A stretch of DNA of 64,000 nt from Duganella sp. Root336D2. Its GTDB lineage: Bacteria; Pseudomonadota; Gammaproteobacteria; Burkholderiales; Burkholderiaceae_D. The notes under the pieces were generated by a model. The model did not search any database, was not told the DNA's origin, and saw nothing but the letters and a program-made list of their open reading frames with translations. Positions 1-9,027 of this stretch are shown here, piece after piece. A program made the position numbers and the translations under genes. The stretch spans positions 135,108 to 199,107 of the forward strand of contig NZ_LMDB01000004.1 in NCBI RefSeq assembly GCF_001425005.1, in the 5' to 3' direction. Numbering within the stretch: position 1 is the first letter of the stretch; each line of letters opens with the position of its first letter.

Positions 1-98
1 CTGACCCTTGGGTCAGACCCCGCTTTACCGGTTTTACCAGATGATTACTCGCTCTTTCGGCGTCAGGTACATCTTGTCGCCCTTCTTCACACCGAACG
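1..98. repeat. 98-bp exact direct duplicate of 392-489
   Basis: By eye, positions 1-98 match 392-489 base for base, and identity stops abruptly at 99. The block holds one copy of the GGGTCAGACCC palindrome element (about 1-37) and, on the minus strand from 98 down to the stop at 34-36, the last 20 or so codons of the M13 peptidase gene that starts downstream. It is therefore a truncated second copy of that gene's 3' end joined to unrelated DNA. It could be a real rearrangement or an artefact at a contig edge. Confidence 0.85.
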
Positions 99-184
99 AT
101 AAGTCGGGTGGCAAGTTCAAGGAGCCTGAGGTTAAGCAGGCTGCTCCGGCTGCTGAGGCGCCGGCTGCGGAGCCTAAGGGCTGA
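41..184 (+). pseudogene. 3' remnant of an unknown gene, fused to duplicated DNA
   Basis: An open frame ends at TGA 182-184. From about position 99 its codons look genuinely coding: an Ala/Pro/Glu/Lys-rich tail that includes EVKQAAPAAEAPAAEPKG, followed at once by a strong terminator. Upstream of 99 the same frame runs into antisense of the duplicated M13 gene end. The ATG at 41 would give a meaningless hybrid of 47 residues. The original 5' part of the gene therefore seems to be missing. The tail is too low in complexity to name a family. Confidence 0.5.
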
Positions 185-200
185 TCTTTTCACCGCGTAT

Positions 201-233
201 AAAAAAACCGCTCGATTGGAGCGGTTTTTTTTT
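201..233 (+). terminator. Rho-independent terminator
   Basis: The stem CCGCTC (208-213) pairs with GAGCGG (219-224) around a 5-base loop. It is preceded by seven A and followed by nine T, so it could work in both directions. It lies 16 bases after the stop of the truncated plus-strand gene. Confidence 0.85.
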
Positions 234-240
234 GCCTTTT

Positions 241-281
241 TTAAAACCGGTAAACCTGGGTCAGACCCAAGGGTCTGACCC
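241..281 (-). repeat. GGGTCAGACCC palindrome element, copy 2
   Basis: A perfect palindrome with 11-bp arms, GGGTCAGACCC-AA-GGGTCTGACCC (258-281), has the flank AAAACCGGTAAACC on its left. It is the inverted counterpart of the copy at 388-428. The DNA between them (282-387) shows no gene. Confidence 0.8.
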
Positions 282-348
282 CGTCTGCTCGACGGCCGGG
301 GTGTTGGTTCTGGGTCTTTGACTTATTGCGAAGTTCAAAGGCGCATAA

Positions 349-372
349 CCCGGACGACAGCCCGGACGACAG
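349..372. repeat. Two tandem copies of a 12-mer
   Basis: CCCGGACGACAG occurs twice head to tail (349-360 and 361-372) in the noncoding spacer between palindrome copies 2 and 3. No function is apparent. Confidence 0.8.
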
Positions 373-387
373 CTTTAAGACCGTTGG

Positions 388-428
388 GGGTCTGACCCTT
401 GGGTCAGACCCCGCTTTACCGGTTTTAC
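388..428 (+). repeat. GGGTCAGACCC palindrome element, copy 3
   Basis: GGGTCTGACCC-TT-GGGTCAGACCC (388-411) is followed by the flank CTTTACCGGTTTTA, which overlaps the stop codon of the M13 gene that ends at 425. With copy 4 (2451-2491, opposite orientation) it brackets that whole gene. The hairpin could serve as a 3' RNA stabiliser or terminator, though it has no T-run. Confidence 0.8.
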
Positions 429-2437
429 CAGATGATTACTCGCTCTTTCGGCGTCAGGTACATCTTGTCGCCCTTCTTCACACCGAACGCGTCGTAGAAG
501 CCTGGCTGGTTGCGCAGGGTGCCGTTGGCGCGGAATTCTTCGGGTGAGTGCGGGTCGGTGGTGACCTGGCGGATCAACGCTGCTTCACGCGACTTGGCGC
601 GCCATGCTTGCGCCCAGCCCTGGTAGAAGCGCTGTTCGCCGCTGAATCCTTCAATCACCGGTGCCGGCTTGCCGCCCAGCGACAGCTTGTAAGCCTTGTA
701 CGCAATCGCCAGACCCGAGTTGTCGGCGATGTTCTCACCCAGCGTCAGTTCACCATTGACCTTGTAGCCTTTGACCGGGCTGAAGGCGCCGTACTGTTTG
801 ACCAGCATCTGTGTCTTGGTCTTGAAGTTGGCGTGATCGCGCTTGGTCCACCAGTCGCGCAGGTTGCCGTCGCCGTCGTATTGCGCGCCCTGGTCGTCGA
901 AGCCGTGCGAGATCTCGTGGCCGATCACGGCGCCGATCGCGCCGTAATTGACCGCGTCGTCTGCGTTGGCGTCGAAGAACGGTGGCTGCAGGATGGCGGC
1001 CGGGAACACGATCTCGTTCAGCTCCGGGTTGTAGTAGGCGTTGACGGTTTGCGGCGTCATGCCCCATTCGTCGCGGTCGATCGGCTTGCCCAGCTTGTCC
1101 AGTTCCTTCTGCACCGCAAACTCGGTGGCGCGCGTCACGTTGCCCACCAGGTCGTTGCGGTCGATGGTCAGCGCGCTGTAGTCGCGCCATTTGTTCGGGT
1201 AGCCGATTTTCGGCGTGAACTTGGCCAGCTTGGTTTGCGCTTCCTGCTTGGTCTTGGCGCTCATCCAAGGCAGCTTGTCGATGCTGTCCTTGTAGGCTAC
1301 CAGCAGGTTCTTCACCAGTTCTTCCATGCGCGCCTTGTTCGCGGCCGGGAAGTGCTGCTCGACGTAGACTTTGCCGATGCTTTCGCCCAGCGCGTCTTCA
1401 GTGGCGGAGACGCCGCGCTTCCAGCGTGGGCGCATTTCAGTGGCGCCGCCCAGCTGCTTGCCGTAGAACTCGAAATTGGTCTCGACGAAGGCCTTGGACA
1501 GGAATGGCGCGTTGTGGCGGATCACGTTCCAGGCGAAGTATGGCTTGAGGGTCTCGAGCGGGGTTTCGGCCAGCAGCTTGTCCAGCGCTTTCAGGTAGCT
1601 TGGCTGGCTGACGATCACGTAATCGACCTTGCCGGCGATGCCGAGGCCGTTCAGGTAGGCGTTCCAGTTATAGCCAGGCATCAGTTCGCCCAGCTTGGCG
1701 ACCGGTACCTTGTTGTAGGCTTTGACCGGGTCGCGCAGTTCAACCTTGGTCCAGTGCAGTTGTGCGATCCTGGTTTCGAAGGCGACGATGGACTTGGCGT
1801 TGGCGGCGGCGTTGGTGTCGCCGGCCAGCGCCAGCATTTTCTCGACGGTCGCCTGGTACTTCGCCAGCGTTTCGGCCATCTTGGCGTCGTCTTTTTTCAG
1901 GTAGTAGTCGCGGTCGGGCATGCCCAGGCCGGACTGCACGAAGTCCACCACGTATTTGGTGGAGTCCTTGTTGTCCTGGTGGATGCCCATGTCCATCGGC
2001 GCCGCGAAGTTGTGGCGGTTGTGGTACGCGAACAGGGCTGGCAGTTGCTTCTTGTCGCTCAGGGCGGCGATACGCGCCAGCTCGGGCTGGATGGGTGCAA
2101 CGCCCAGCTGCTCGAGGCGGGCTTCGTCCATGAAGGCGGCGTAGAAGTCGCCGATGCGTTTCTTGTCGGCGGTGTCAGCGCTTTGTGCGGAGTCTTCGAT
2201 GATAGTGCGCAGCTGCGGCTGGATGTCTTCGAACAGTTTTTCGAACGCGCCCCAGCTCGACATTTCGGCCGGGATTTCAGTCGTGGCCAGCCACTTGCCG
2301 TTCAGGTGCTTGAAGAAGTCGTCTTGTGCGCGGACGGCGGGGTCGACGTATTGCAGTTCGATGCCGGATTTGTCGGCGGCGCTGGCGACGGTGGCCAGCA
2401 GCGCGGCGGCAGCGGCGGCGAGGAGGTGTTTTTTCAT
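425..2437 (-). CDS. Secreted M13 family metallopeptidase (neprilysin/PepO type), paralogue A
   Basis: Zinc endopeptidase of 670 residues, last of three tandem M13 genes. A signal peptide (MKKHLLAAAAAALLATVASA) sends it to the periplasm or outside. The peptidase M13 N domain fills roughly residues 45-420 and the catalytic domain the rest. The zinc motif H507-E-I-S-H511 is followed by GENIADNSG (third ligand Glu568), with NAYYNPELNEIVFPAAILQP before it and the family C terminus VIIW. All catalytic residues are present. Palindromic elements bracket the gene, one touching its stop codon. Known family members cut short peptides; the substrate here is unknown. Confidence 0.95.
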   Translation of the reverse strand: MKKHLLAAAAAALLATVASAADKSGIELQYVDPAVRAQDDFFKHLNGKWLATTEIPAEMSSWGAFEKLFEDIQPQLRTIIEDSAQSADTADKKRIGDFYAAFMDEARLEQLGVAPIQPELARIAALSDKKQLPALFAYHNRHNFAAPMDMGIHQDNKDSTKYVVDFVQSGLGMPDRDYYLKKDDAKMAETLAKYQATVEKMLALAGDTNAAANAKSIVAFETRIAQLHWTKVELRDPVKAYNKVPVAKLGELMPGYNWNAYLNGLGIAGKVDYVIVSQPSYLKALDKLLAETPLETLKPYFAWNVIRHNAPFLSKAFVETNFEFYGKQLGGATEMRPRWKRGVSATEDALGESIGKVYVEQHFPAANKARMEELVKNLLVAYKDSIDKLPWMSAKTKQEAQTKLAKFTPKIGYPNKWRDYSALTIDRNDLVGNVTRATEFAVQKELDKLGKPIDRDEWGMTPQTVNAYYNPELNEIVFPAAILQPPFFDANADDAVNYGAIGAVIGHEISHGFDDQGAQYDGDGNLRDWWTKRDHANFKTKTQMLVKQYGAFSPVKGYKVNGELTLGENIADNSGLAIAYKAYKLSLGGKPAPVIEGFSGEQRFYQGWAQAWRAKSREAALIRQVTTDPHSPEEFRANGTLRNQPGFYDAFGVKKGDKMYLTPKERVIIW

Positions 2438-2450
2438 TGGGGGTCCATTT

Positions 2451-2491
2451 CTAAAACCGGTAAACCTGGGTCAGACCCAAGGGTCTGACCC
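2451..2491 (-). repeat. GGGTCAGACCC palindrome element, copy 4
   Basis: The flank CTAAAACCGGTAAACCT is followed by an 11-bp-arm palindrome (2468-2491), in the same orientation as copy 2. It lies just upstream of M13 paralogue A, in the spacer to paralogue B, and only 20 bases from copy 5, which faces the other way. Confidence 0.8.
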
Positions 2492-2510
2492 GATAGGCGG
2501 CGGTCGCGGG

Positions 2511-2556
2511 CCAGTGTCAGGCACTTGTGCCTGACACTGGTTTACCGGTTTTTACC
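2511..2556 (+). repeat. Palindrome element, GTGTCAGGCAC variant (copy 5)
   Basis: A perfect 30-bp palindrome with 14-bp arms (CCAGTGTCAGGCAC) and a TT centre spans 2511-2540. It is followed by TTTACCGGTTTTTACC, which overlaps the stop codon of M13 paralogue B at 2552. The core differs from copies 1-4 but the flank is the same, so this is a second subtype of one family. A near-identical core lies at 51430. Confidence 0.8.
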
Positions 2557-4579
2557 AGATGATCGCGCGGTCTTTCGGCGCCAGGTACAGTTTGTCGCCG
2601 TCCTTCAGGCCGAAGGCTTCGTAGAAGCCTGGCTGGTTGCGCAGGGTGCCGTTGGTGCGGAACGGGCCTGGCGAGTGCGGGTCGGCCTTGATGCGGGAGA
2701 TCAGCGCCGCATCGCGGTACTTGGTGCGCCATACCTGCGCCCAGCCCATATAGAAGCGCTGGTCGCCGCTGAAGCCGTCGATCACCGGCGCTTTCTTGCC
2801 CTTCAGCGACAGCTTGTATGCCTTGTAAGCCACAGCCAGGCCGGAGTTGTCGCCGATGTTCTCGCCCAGGGTCAGCTCGCCATTAACCTTGTAGCCTGGC
2901 AGGGCTTCGAATTCGCCGTACTGCTTGACCAGGATGCCGGTGCGTTCCTTGAAACGCTTGCCGTCTTCTTCGGTCCACCAGTTGCGCAGGTTGCCGTCGC
3001 CGTCGAACTGCGAGCCCTGGTCGTCGAAGCCGTGCGAGATTTCGTGGCCGATCACCGCGCCGATGCCGCCGTAGTTGACCGCGTCGTCAGCTTTCATGTC
3101 GAAGAATGGCGGCTGCAGGATGGCGGCCGGGAACACGATCTCGTTCATCTCCGGGTTGTAGTAGGCATTGATCTGCTGCGGTGGCATCAGCCATTCGTCG
3201 CGGTCGATTGCCTTGCCCAGCTTGTTCACATTGCGTTCGTGTTCAAACTGGCTGGAGCGGATCACGTTGCCCACCAGGTCGTCGCGTTTGATTTCCAGTG
3301 CGCCGTAGTCGCGCCACTTGTTCGGGTAGCCGATCTTGGTGGTGAACTTGGCCAGCTTGGCGTGCGCTTCCTTGCGGGTCGCAGGGCTCATCCACTCCAG
3401 GGTATCGATGCTCTGGTTGAAGGCTTGCAGCAGGTTCTTCACCAGTTTTTCCATACGGGCCTTGGCTTCCGGCGGGAAATGCTTGGCGACATACAGCTTG
3501 CCGACCGCTTCGCCCATCGAGCCTTCAGTCAGGGACACGGCGCGCTTCCAGCGTGGGCGCAGTTCGGTGGCGCCGCTCAGGGCAGTGCCGTAGAACGAGA
3601 AGTTCTCGTCAACGAAGGCTTCGGACAGCTCAGGCGAGAAGGTTGCCAGCAGACGGTAGTCCATATAGGCCTTCCAGTCTTCCATCGACACTTCGGCGAC
3701 CACCTTGTCCAGCGCCTGCAGGTAGGTCGGCTGGCTGACGATCACGTCTTTCAACTTGCCGTTGATATGCACGCCTTCGAGCCAGGTGTCGAAGTCGAAG
3801 CCAGGCATCAGTTCTTTCAGCTTGGCGATTTCGTATTTGTTGTAAGCCTTGACCGGATCGCGCAGCTCGACCTTGGTCCACTGGATCTGGGCGATGCGGG
3901 TTTCGACGTTGACCACGGCTTTTGCGGTGGCGGCGGCGTTCTTGTCGCCGGCCAGTGCCATCATTTTGGCCACGTGGGCTTCGAACTTGGCCAGGGTGTC
4001 GGCCAGTTTGGCGTCATCCTTTTTCAGGTAGTAGTCGCGGTCAGGCATCGACAGGCCGGACTGGGACAGGTCGGCCACGTAGCGGGTCGAGTCCTTGTTG
4101 TCCTGGTGGATGCCGACGTCGAACGGGCTGCTCACGCCCATGCGCGAGAAGTGCGCGAACTGGGCGGCCAACTGCTTCTTGTCGTTCAAGGCTGCGATGC
4201 GGGCGCGCTCGCCCGCCAGCGGGGTCAGGCCCAGCTGCTCGGCGCGGGCTTCGTCCATCATGGCGGCGTACATATCGCCTACGCGCTTGGCATCGGCGTT
4301 GCCGCCTTTAGCGGCAGCTTCTTCGATCAAGGTGCGCAGTTGGGCCTGGACCGTGTCGGACAGTTGCACGAAGGTGCCCCAGCTGGAACGCTCGGCCGGG
4401 ATTTCGGTGTTCTTCAGCCAGGTGCCGTTCTGGTGCTGGTAGAAGTCGTCCTGCGCACGGACGGCTTTGTCCATGTTGGCGGCTTCGATGCCGGATTTTT
4501 GTGCAGGCTTGCCGGCCGCGATGGCGGCGTTTGCAGCGAAGAGGCCGACGATAACGGCGCTCAGGATCTTGCGTTTCAA
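2552..4579 (-). CDS. Secreted M13 family metallopeptidase, paralogue B
   Basis: Second tandem M13 peptidase, 675 residues from the chosen TTG at 4579. That TTG has GGGAGG 5-6 bases upstream and begins a clean signal peptide (KRKILSAVIVGLFAANAAIA). The longest open frame begins 25 codons earlier at 4654 but would put charged residues before the signal. The zinc motif HEISH starts at residue 512, with GENIGDNSGLAVAY as the third-ligand block and the C terminus AIIW. The Cys-poor exported sequence resembles paralogues A and C throughout, so these are gene duplicates. A hairpin terminator separates it from paralogue C, suggesting its own promoter. Confidence 0.95.
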   Translation of the reverse strand: MKRKILSAVIVGLFAANAAIAAGKPAQKSGIEAANMDKAVRAQDDFYQHQNGTWLKNTEIPAERSSWGTFVQLSDTVQAQLRTLIEEAAAKGGNADAKRVGDMYAAMMDEARAEQLGLTPLAGERARIAALNDKKQLAAQFAHFSRMGVSSPFDVGIHQDNKDSTRYVADLSQSGLSMPDRDYYLKKDDAKLADTLAKFEAHVAKMMALAGDKNAAATAKAVVNVETRIAQIQWTKVELRDPVKAYNKYEIAKLKELMPGFDFDTWLEGVHINGKLKDVIVSQPTYLQALDKVVAEVSMEDWKAYMDYRLLATFSPELSEAFVDENFSFYGTALSGATELRPRWKRAVSLTEGSMGEAVGKLYVAKHFPPEAKARMEKLVKNLLQAFNQSIDTLEWMSPATRKEAHAKLAKFTTKIGYPNKWRDYGALEIKRDDLVGNVIRSSQFEHERNVNKLGKAIDRDEWLMPPQQINAYYNPEMNEIVFPAAILQPPFFDMKADDAVNYGGIGAVIGHEISHGFDDQGSQFDGDGNLRNWWTEEDGKRFKERTGILVKQYGEFEALPGYKVNGELTLGENIGDNSGLAVAYKAYKLSLKGKKAPVIDGFSGDQRFYMGWAQVWRTKYRDAALISRIKADPHSPGPFRTNGTLRNQPGFYEAFGLKDGDKLYLAPKDRAIIW

Positions 4580-4644
4580 GGTTACCCTCCCAGGTAGATT
4601 GACGGTATCGCGCGACTCTAGCACGCCGGTGTGAAACGTTGAAA

Positions 4645-4673
4645 GAAAAGCCACGCGGTGGCGTGGCTTTTTA
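4645..4673. terminator. Bidirectional terminator hairpin between M13 genes
   Basis: AAAAGCCACGC pairs perfectly with GCGTGGCTTTT around the loop GGTG. On the minus strand it lies about 12 bases past the stop of M13 paralogue C and runs into a T-rich stretch. It should end the receptor/paralogue C transcript before paralogue B. Confidence 0.75.
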
Positions 4674-4685
4674 GCAAAACAATGA

Positions 4686-6731
4686 TTACCAGATGATGAT
4701 GCGGTCTTCCGGCCTGACGTACATCTTGTCGCCTTCCTTCACGCCGAAGGCATCGTAGAAGGCCGGCTGGTTGACCACCGTGCCGTTGGCGCGGAAGCGG
4801 CCGGCGGAGTGCGGGTCGGTCTTGATCTGCACAATCGCCTGCTGTTCGCGCATCTTGGTGCGCCATACCTGGCCGAAGCCCATGAACACGCGCTGTTCGC
4901 CGCTCAGTCCATCGATCACTGGCGAAGCCTTGCCGCCCAGGGAGATCTTGTACGCCTTGTAGGCAATCGCCAGGCCGGAGTTGTCGGCGATGTTTTCGCC
5001 CAGGGTCAGCTTGCCGTTGATGTTATAGCCGGGCACCGGCTCATAGGAGCTGTACTGTTTGACCATGGCATCGGCCTTGACCTTGAAGGCGGCGCGGTCT
5101 TCGGCAGTCCACCAGTCGCGCAGGTTGCCGTCGCCGTCGTACTGCGAGCCGGAGTCGTCGAAGCCGTGCGAGATTTCGTGGCCGATCACCGCACCAATGG
5201 CGCCGTAGTTGACCGCATCGTCAGCCTTCATGTCGAAGAACGGCGGCTGCAGGATGGCGGCCGGGAACACGATCTCGTTGGCGGTTGGACGATAGTAGGC
5301 ATTGATCGTCTGCGGAGTCATGCCCCACTCTTCCTTGTCGATCGGCTTGCCCAGCTTTTCCAGGTTGCGGTTATAGGCAAATTCGGCAGCGCGGCCCATA
5401 TTGCCGATCAGGTCACCGGCCTTGAACTGCAGCTTGCTGTAGTCGCGCCATTTGTTCGGGTAGCCGATTTTCGGGGTGAACTTGGCCAGCTTCTCTTGCG
5501 CCTGTTTCTTGGTCTCCGGGCCCATCCAGTCGATGCTGTCGATGCTCTGCTTATAGGCCACCAGCAGGTTCTTCACCAGTTCCTCCATGCGCGCCTTGCG
5601 TTCGGCCGGGAAGTGCTTCGCCACGTACAGCTTGCCCATGCCTTCGCCGATCGCGCCTTCCACCACGCCCACGCCGCGCTTCCAGCGTGGTTGCTGCTCG
5701 GTTACACCGGTCAGCACGGTACCGTAGAAGGCGAAATTAGCCTGGTCGAAATCCTTCGACAGGTAAGGCGATGCGTCGCGCAGCAGGTGCCATTCAAAGT
5801 AGGCTTTCCAGGTTTCCAGCGGGGTGCTTTCAACCAGCTTGGCGAATTCGGTCATGTAGCTTGGCTGGGCCACGATCACGCTGTCGGTCTTGGCGGCGAT
5901 ACCGGTGGCGCCCAGGGCGGCCTTCCAGTCGTAGCCTGGCGCGCTTTCAGCAAGCTTGCTGATTTCCATCTTGTTGTAGCGCTTGACCGGGTCGCGGTTG
6001 TCGACGCGCGACCACTGCGCTTTGGCCAGTTCGGTTTCCAGTGCCACGATGGCCTTGGCTTTTGCGGCGCCATCCTTGTTGCCGGCCAGGCCGAGGACTT
6101 TAGCAACGTGCAGCTCGTATTTGGCCAGCGCGTCCGCCATCTTGGCGTCGTCTTTCTTCAGGTAGTACTCGCGGTCAGGCAGGCCCAGGCCGGACTGGCC
6201 CATGTGGGCTGCGTACTGGGTCGAGTTGCGTGCATCCTGGCTCACGCCTACGCCATAAGGCGCCGGCACGCCGGTCTTGTTGAAGTGGGCGACCAGCGCG
6301 GGGATGCCCTTCTTGTCTTTCAGGCCGCGGATCCGGGACAGCTCACCGGCCAGCGGCTTGGCGCCCAGCTTTTCCAGCTTGGCTTCGTCCATATAGGAAG
6401 CGTACAGCGCGGCGATCTTGGCGTCGTCGCCTTGCAGGCCTTTCTGGCCCTGCAGGCCCTGGATCAGGTCACGCAGTTGGAACAGGGTGTCGTCGCGCAG
6501 CTTGGCGAAGGAACCCCAGCTCGACTTGTCGGCCGGGATCTCGGTGCTGCGCAGCCATTCGCCGTTCAGGTGCTGGAAGAAATCGTCCTGCGCGCGCACG
6601 TTCTTGTCGATGTATTGGGTGTCGATGCCGGAAGTCGGGGCCGGCGTGTGATAGTGGCCTTCATGTCCGCCTGCGTGGGCGAATGCCGCCATCAGGCTCA
6701 GGGTGATGGTGCTCAGGATGTGTCGTTTCAC
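4686..6731 (-). CDS. Secreted M13 family metallopeptidase, paralogue C
   Basis: First transcribed of the three M13 peptidases, 681 residues from the chosen GTG at 6731 (signal KRHILSTITLSLMAAFAHA). A longer frame from 6761 would overlap the receptor gene. After the signal comes a His-rich stretch, GGHEGHYH, absent from the paralogues, which may bind metal. Zinc motif HEISH starts at residue 518; GENIADNSGLAIAY and the VIFPAAILQP-type block are intact; the C terminus is IIIW. The start lies 13 bases after the TonB receptor stop, so receptor and peptidase are probably cotranscribed and act on the same material. Confidence 0.95.
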   Translation of the reverse strand: MKRHILSTITLSLMAAFAHAGGHEGHYHTPAPTSGIDTQYIDKNVRAQDDFFQHLNGEWLRSTEIPADKSSWGSFAKLRDDTLFQLRDLIQGLQGQKGLQGDDAKIAALYASYMDEAKLEKLGAKPLAGELSRIRGLKDKKGIPALVAHFNKTGVPAPYGVGVSQDARNSTQYAAHMGQSGLGLPDREYYLKKDDAKMADALAKYELHVAKVLGLAGNKDGAAKAKAIVALETELAKAQWSRVDNRDPVKRYNKMEISKLAESAPGYDWKAALGATGIAAKTDSVIVAQPSYMTEFAKLVESTPLETWKAYFEWHLLRDASPYLSKDFDQANFAFYGTVLTGVTEQQPRWKRGVGVVEGAIGEGMGKLYVAKHFPAERKARMEELVKNLLVAYKQSIDSIDWMGPETKKQAQEKLAKFTPKIGYPNKWRDYSKLQFKAGDLIGNMGRAAEFAYNRNLEKLGKPIDKEEWGMTPQTINAYYRPTANEIVFPAAILQPPFFDMKADDAVNYGAIGAVIGHEISHGFDDSGSQYDGDGNLRDWWTAEDRAAFKVKADAMVKQYSSYEPVPGYNINGKLTLGENIADNSGLAIAYKAYKISLGGKASPVIDGLSGEQRVFMGFGQVWRTKMREQQAIVQIKTDPHSAGRFRANGTVVNQPAFYDAFGVKEGDKMYVRPEDRIIIW

Positions 6732-6744
6732 TCTCTTTATCCCT

Positions 6745-8922
6745 TTAGAATTTGGTTTCAAGTCGAACGCTCCACTGGGTATATGTGGGGTTCAGCGTGG
6801 CCGCCTGTGCGGCGAGCCCATTTGCATTGACCAGGTTGTACCCGGTCGCATCATCCGCCAGCAGGTTGTTGGCGCTGATTCGGATTTGCGTGCGGCTGTC
6901 GAAACGCCACAGCGCATACATGTCCAGCACGCGTTTGCGGCTGGCCTGCACTACTTGCTTGTCGCTGGCCTGGGTGCGGATGGCCGGCGTCCAGTTATAG
7001 CTTGTGCCAAGCGTAAGCGGTATGTCTTTGAGTCGGTAGTCCATGCCCAGGTTGGCCGTCTGCCTGGCTTGCTGGTCAAGGCGGTTGTCCGGGCCCTGGA
7101 TGCCGTCGACCCTGGACCAGAAGCGGCTGTAGTTGCTGCGGAAGTCGATCTGCGGTGCATTGTCCATCAGCTCGGACAATGCAAACTTGGCTTCCAGCTC
7201 AATGCCGCTGGTGCGCGCATGGCCGATATTGGCCGGTGCAGAAACCCAGCGCTGGCCAAGCTCGGTTTGCTGCAACGTCAGTTCGCGGCGGATCAGGTTG
7301 TCGATATTGCGCACGAAGCCACTGAGGCTGACGATGCCGCTGCGTCCCAGGTAGTGCTCATAGGCGAGATCGAGGCCGGTGGCCAGTTCCGGCTTCAGGT
7401 TCGGGTTGCCGATGCGGTCAGGGCTGGTGGCGCTGTTCAGGCGCGACAGGAATGGTGCGGCGATCAGGTCCTGCACATTGGGCGATTTGTAGCTCTTGGT
7501 CAGGCTGGCGCGTACCTGGTCTTTTTCGTATCCGGGAATTTTCCACACCGCGTGCAACAGCGGGCTGAAAACCTTGCTGGTGTTGCTGACTGTGCCGCTG
7601 CTGCGGTCCGACGTGGTGCGGATGCCTTCCCAGCGTGCACCGACGTAGGCCGACCATTGCGGTGTGATGTCCCATTCATCCTGTGCGAACAGGGCGGCGC
7701 GGCGGCTGTCTGCCGTCAGGTTGTCGCCGGAATCGGCGAATTGCGCGATGCCGTTTTTATCCAGCGATACGCGCAGTTGTTCGCGGTGGCTGGCTTCCAG
7801 GTCCCAGCCGGCAGCCAGCAGGTGGCCGGCGCCGATCGGAGAAGAGTACTTGCCGCCGGTGTTGATGCTCTTGTCGCGCGTGTTGTCGGTTTCAGTGAAG
7901 CGATCCAGCAGCGTGCCTTGCGTGTCGTATTGGTAACGCAGCGAATCGCTGTCTCGCTTGCCCAGGCCGAAGCCGAACTTCACGTCGAGCTTGCTGGCGC
8001 CCTGCAGGCGATGCACCCAGTTGCCGAAGCCGCGCAGGAACGTAACGTCGCCCTCGCTGGTTTGCTGCGCCAGGTTGTACTCGGGCGGCTGGCTGCCGAC
8101 CGGCTGCGCCAGGTTGGTCTGCGCCGCGCTGCGCGACCTTTGATGCATCAGGAAGGTCTGGAAGTTCAGCGTGTCGCCGTTCCCGAACTTGTAGGAGAAG
8201 CGCGGCGTCAGGTGCAGCCCCTTGTTGCTGCCGCTGCTCTCGCTTTCCAGGAATTGTTCCTTGGCCAGGCCGCCATCGGCTTCAGTCTCGGTGTTGTGGG
8301 CGCGCGTACTGTCGTGCTGGCGGCCGTAGTTGAGCGAGGCCGACAGGGTGTAGCTCAGCGCACCAGACTTGCCCGGCGCGGTGACCGACAGCTCAGGCGA
8401 GTGACGGCCCTGCTCGATGCGGTCGGAGGCCTTCACCTGGATGTCGCGCATCTGGTAGCCGTCGCGCAACACGATATTGACGGTGCCGGCGATGGAGCGG
8501 GTGCTGTGCTCGGCCACCGGGCCGCGCATCACTTCAATGCGCTCGACCTGGTCGGGCGACAGCGATTCCATCGAAAAGCCGGCCGGCGGGCGTTCGCCGT
8601 TCACCAGCACCTGCGTATAGCCGCTGCCCAGGCCGCGCATGCGCACTTCGCCGCCGCGGCCGGCGCGGCCGCCAAGGGTGATGCCGGGCAGGCGCTTCAG
8701 GACATCGCCGATATTGCTGTCGCCGTTGCGGTCCAGTTCCTCGCGGCCGAAAACCTGCTTGCCCGCCGTGGAGTTGCGGCGTTCGGTCATATCGTCCTGG
8801 CGGCCGCCGCTGATGGTGACCTGGGGGATGACTTTATCGGCTGGTTTGACTGGTTCCTGCTGGGCTGCGGCGCCAGTGGCCGCGCCGAGCGTGGCCAGGG
8901 CGAAAGGGATCAGCTTCTTCAT
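6745..8922 (-). CDS. TonB-dependent outer-membrane receptor
   Basis: Outer-membrane active transporter, 725 residues from ATG 8922 (signal MKKLIPFALATLGAATGAAA); a longer frame from 8997 lacks a signal at its start. The plug domain spans about residues 40-150, with GDVLKRLPGITLGG, the RMRGLGSGYTQVLVNGERP block and QVERIEVMRGP. The rest is a 22-strand-type barrel ending in the aromatic terminal strand (WSVRLETKF). A TonB box is not certain. No FecR or sigma factor is adjacent. Linkage to three secreted M13 proteases suggests import of a peptide or peptide-bound ligand, but the substrate cannot be read from sequence. Confidence 0.92.
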   Translation of the reverse strand: MKKLIPFALATLGAATGAAAQQEPVKPADKVIPQVTISGGRQDDMTERRNSTAGKQVFGREELDRNGDSNIGDVLKRLPGITLGGRAGRGGEVRMRGLGSGYTQVLVNGERPPAGFSMESLSPDQVERIEVMRGPVAEHSTRSIAGTVNIVLRDGYQMRDIQVKASDRIEQGRHSPELSVTAPGKSGALSYTLSASLNYGRQHDSTRAHNTETEADGGLAKEQFLESESSGSNKGLHLTPRFSYKFGNGDTLNFQTFLMHQRSRSAAQTNLAQPVGSQPPEYNLAQQTSEGDVTFLRGFGNWVHRLQGASKLDVKFGFGLGKRDSDSLRYQYDTQGTLLDRFTETDNTRDKSINTGGKYSSPIGAGHLLAAGWDLEASHREQLRVSLDKNGIAQFADSGDNLTADSRRAALFAQDEWDITPQWSAYVGARWEGIRTTSDRSSGTVSNTSKVFSPLLHAVWKIPGYEKDQVRASLTKSYKSPNVQDLIAAPFLSRLNSATSPDRIGNPNLKPELATGLDLAYEHYLGRSGIVSLSGFVRNIDNLIRRELTLQQTELGQRWVSAPANIGHARTSGIELEAKFALSELMDNAPQIDFRSNYSRFWSRVDGIQGPDNRLDQQARQTANLGMDYRLKDIPLTLGTSYNWTPAIRTQASDKQVVQASRKRVLDMYALWRFDSRTQIRISANNLLADDATGYNLVNANGLAAQAATLNPTYTQWSVRLETKF

Positions 8923-9027
8923 GAATGGACAATGTTGCACGCGGCAGGCCGGTTGGCTTCGCGCTGGCATTGTAATCCCCACCCTGCCGGCTGGCACAGG
9001 GCCTCCGCCATTGTTACTTTAAGATAC

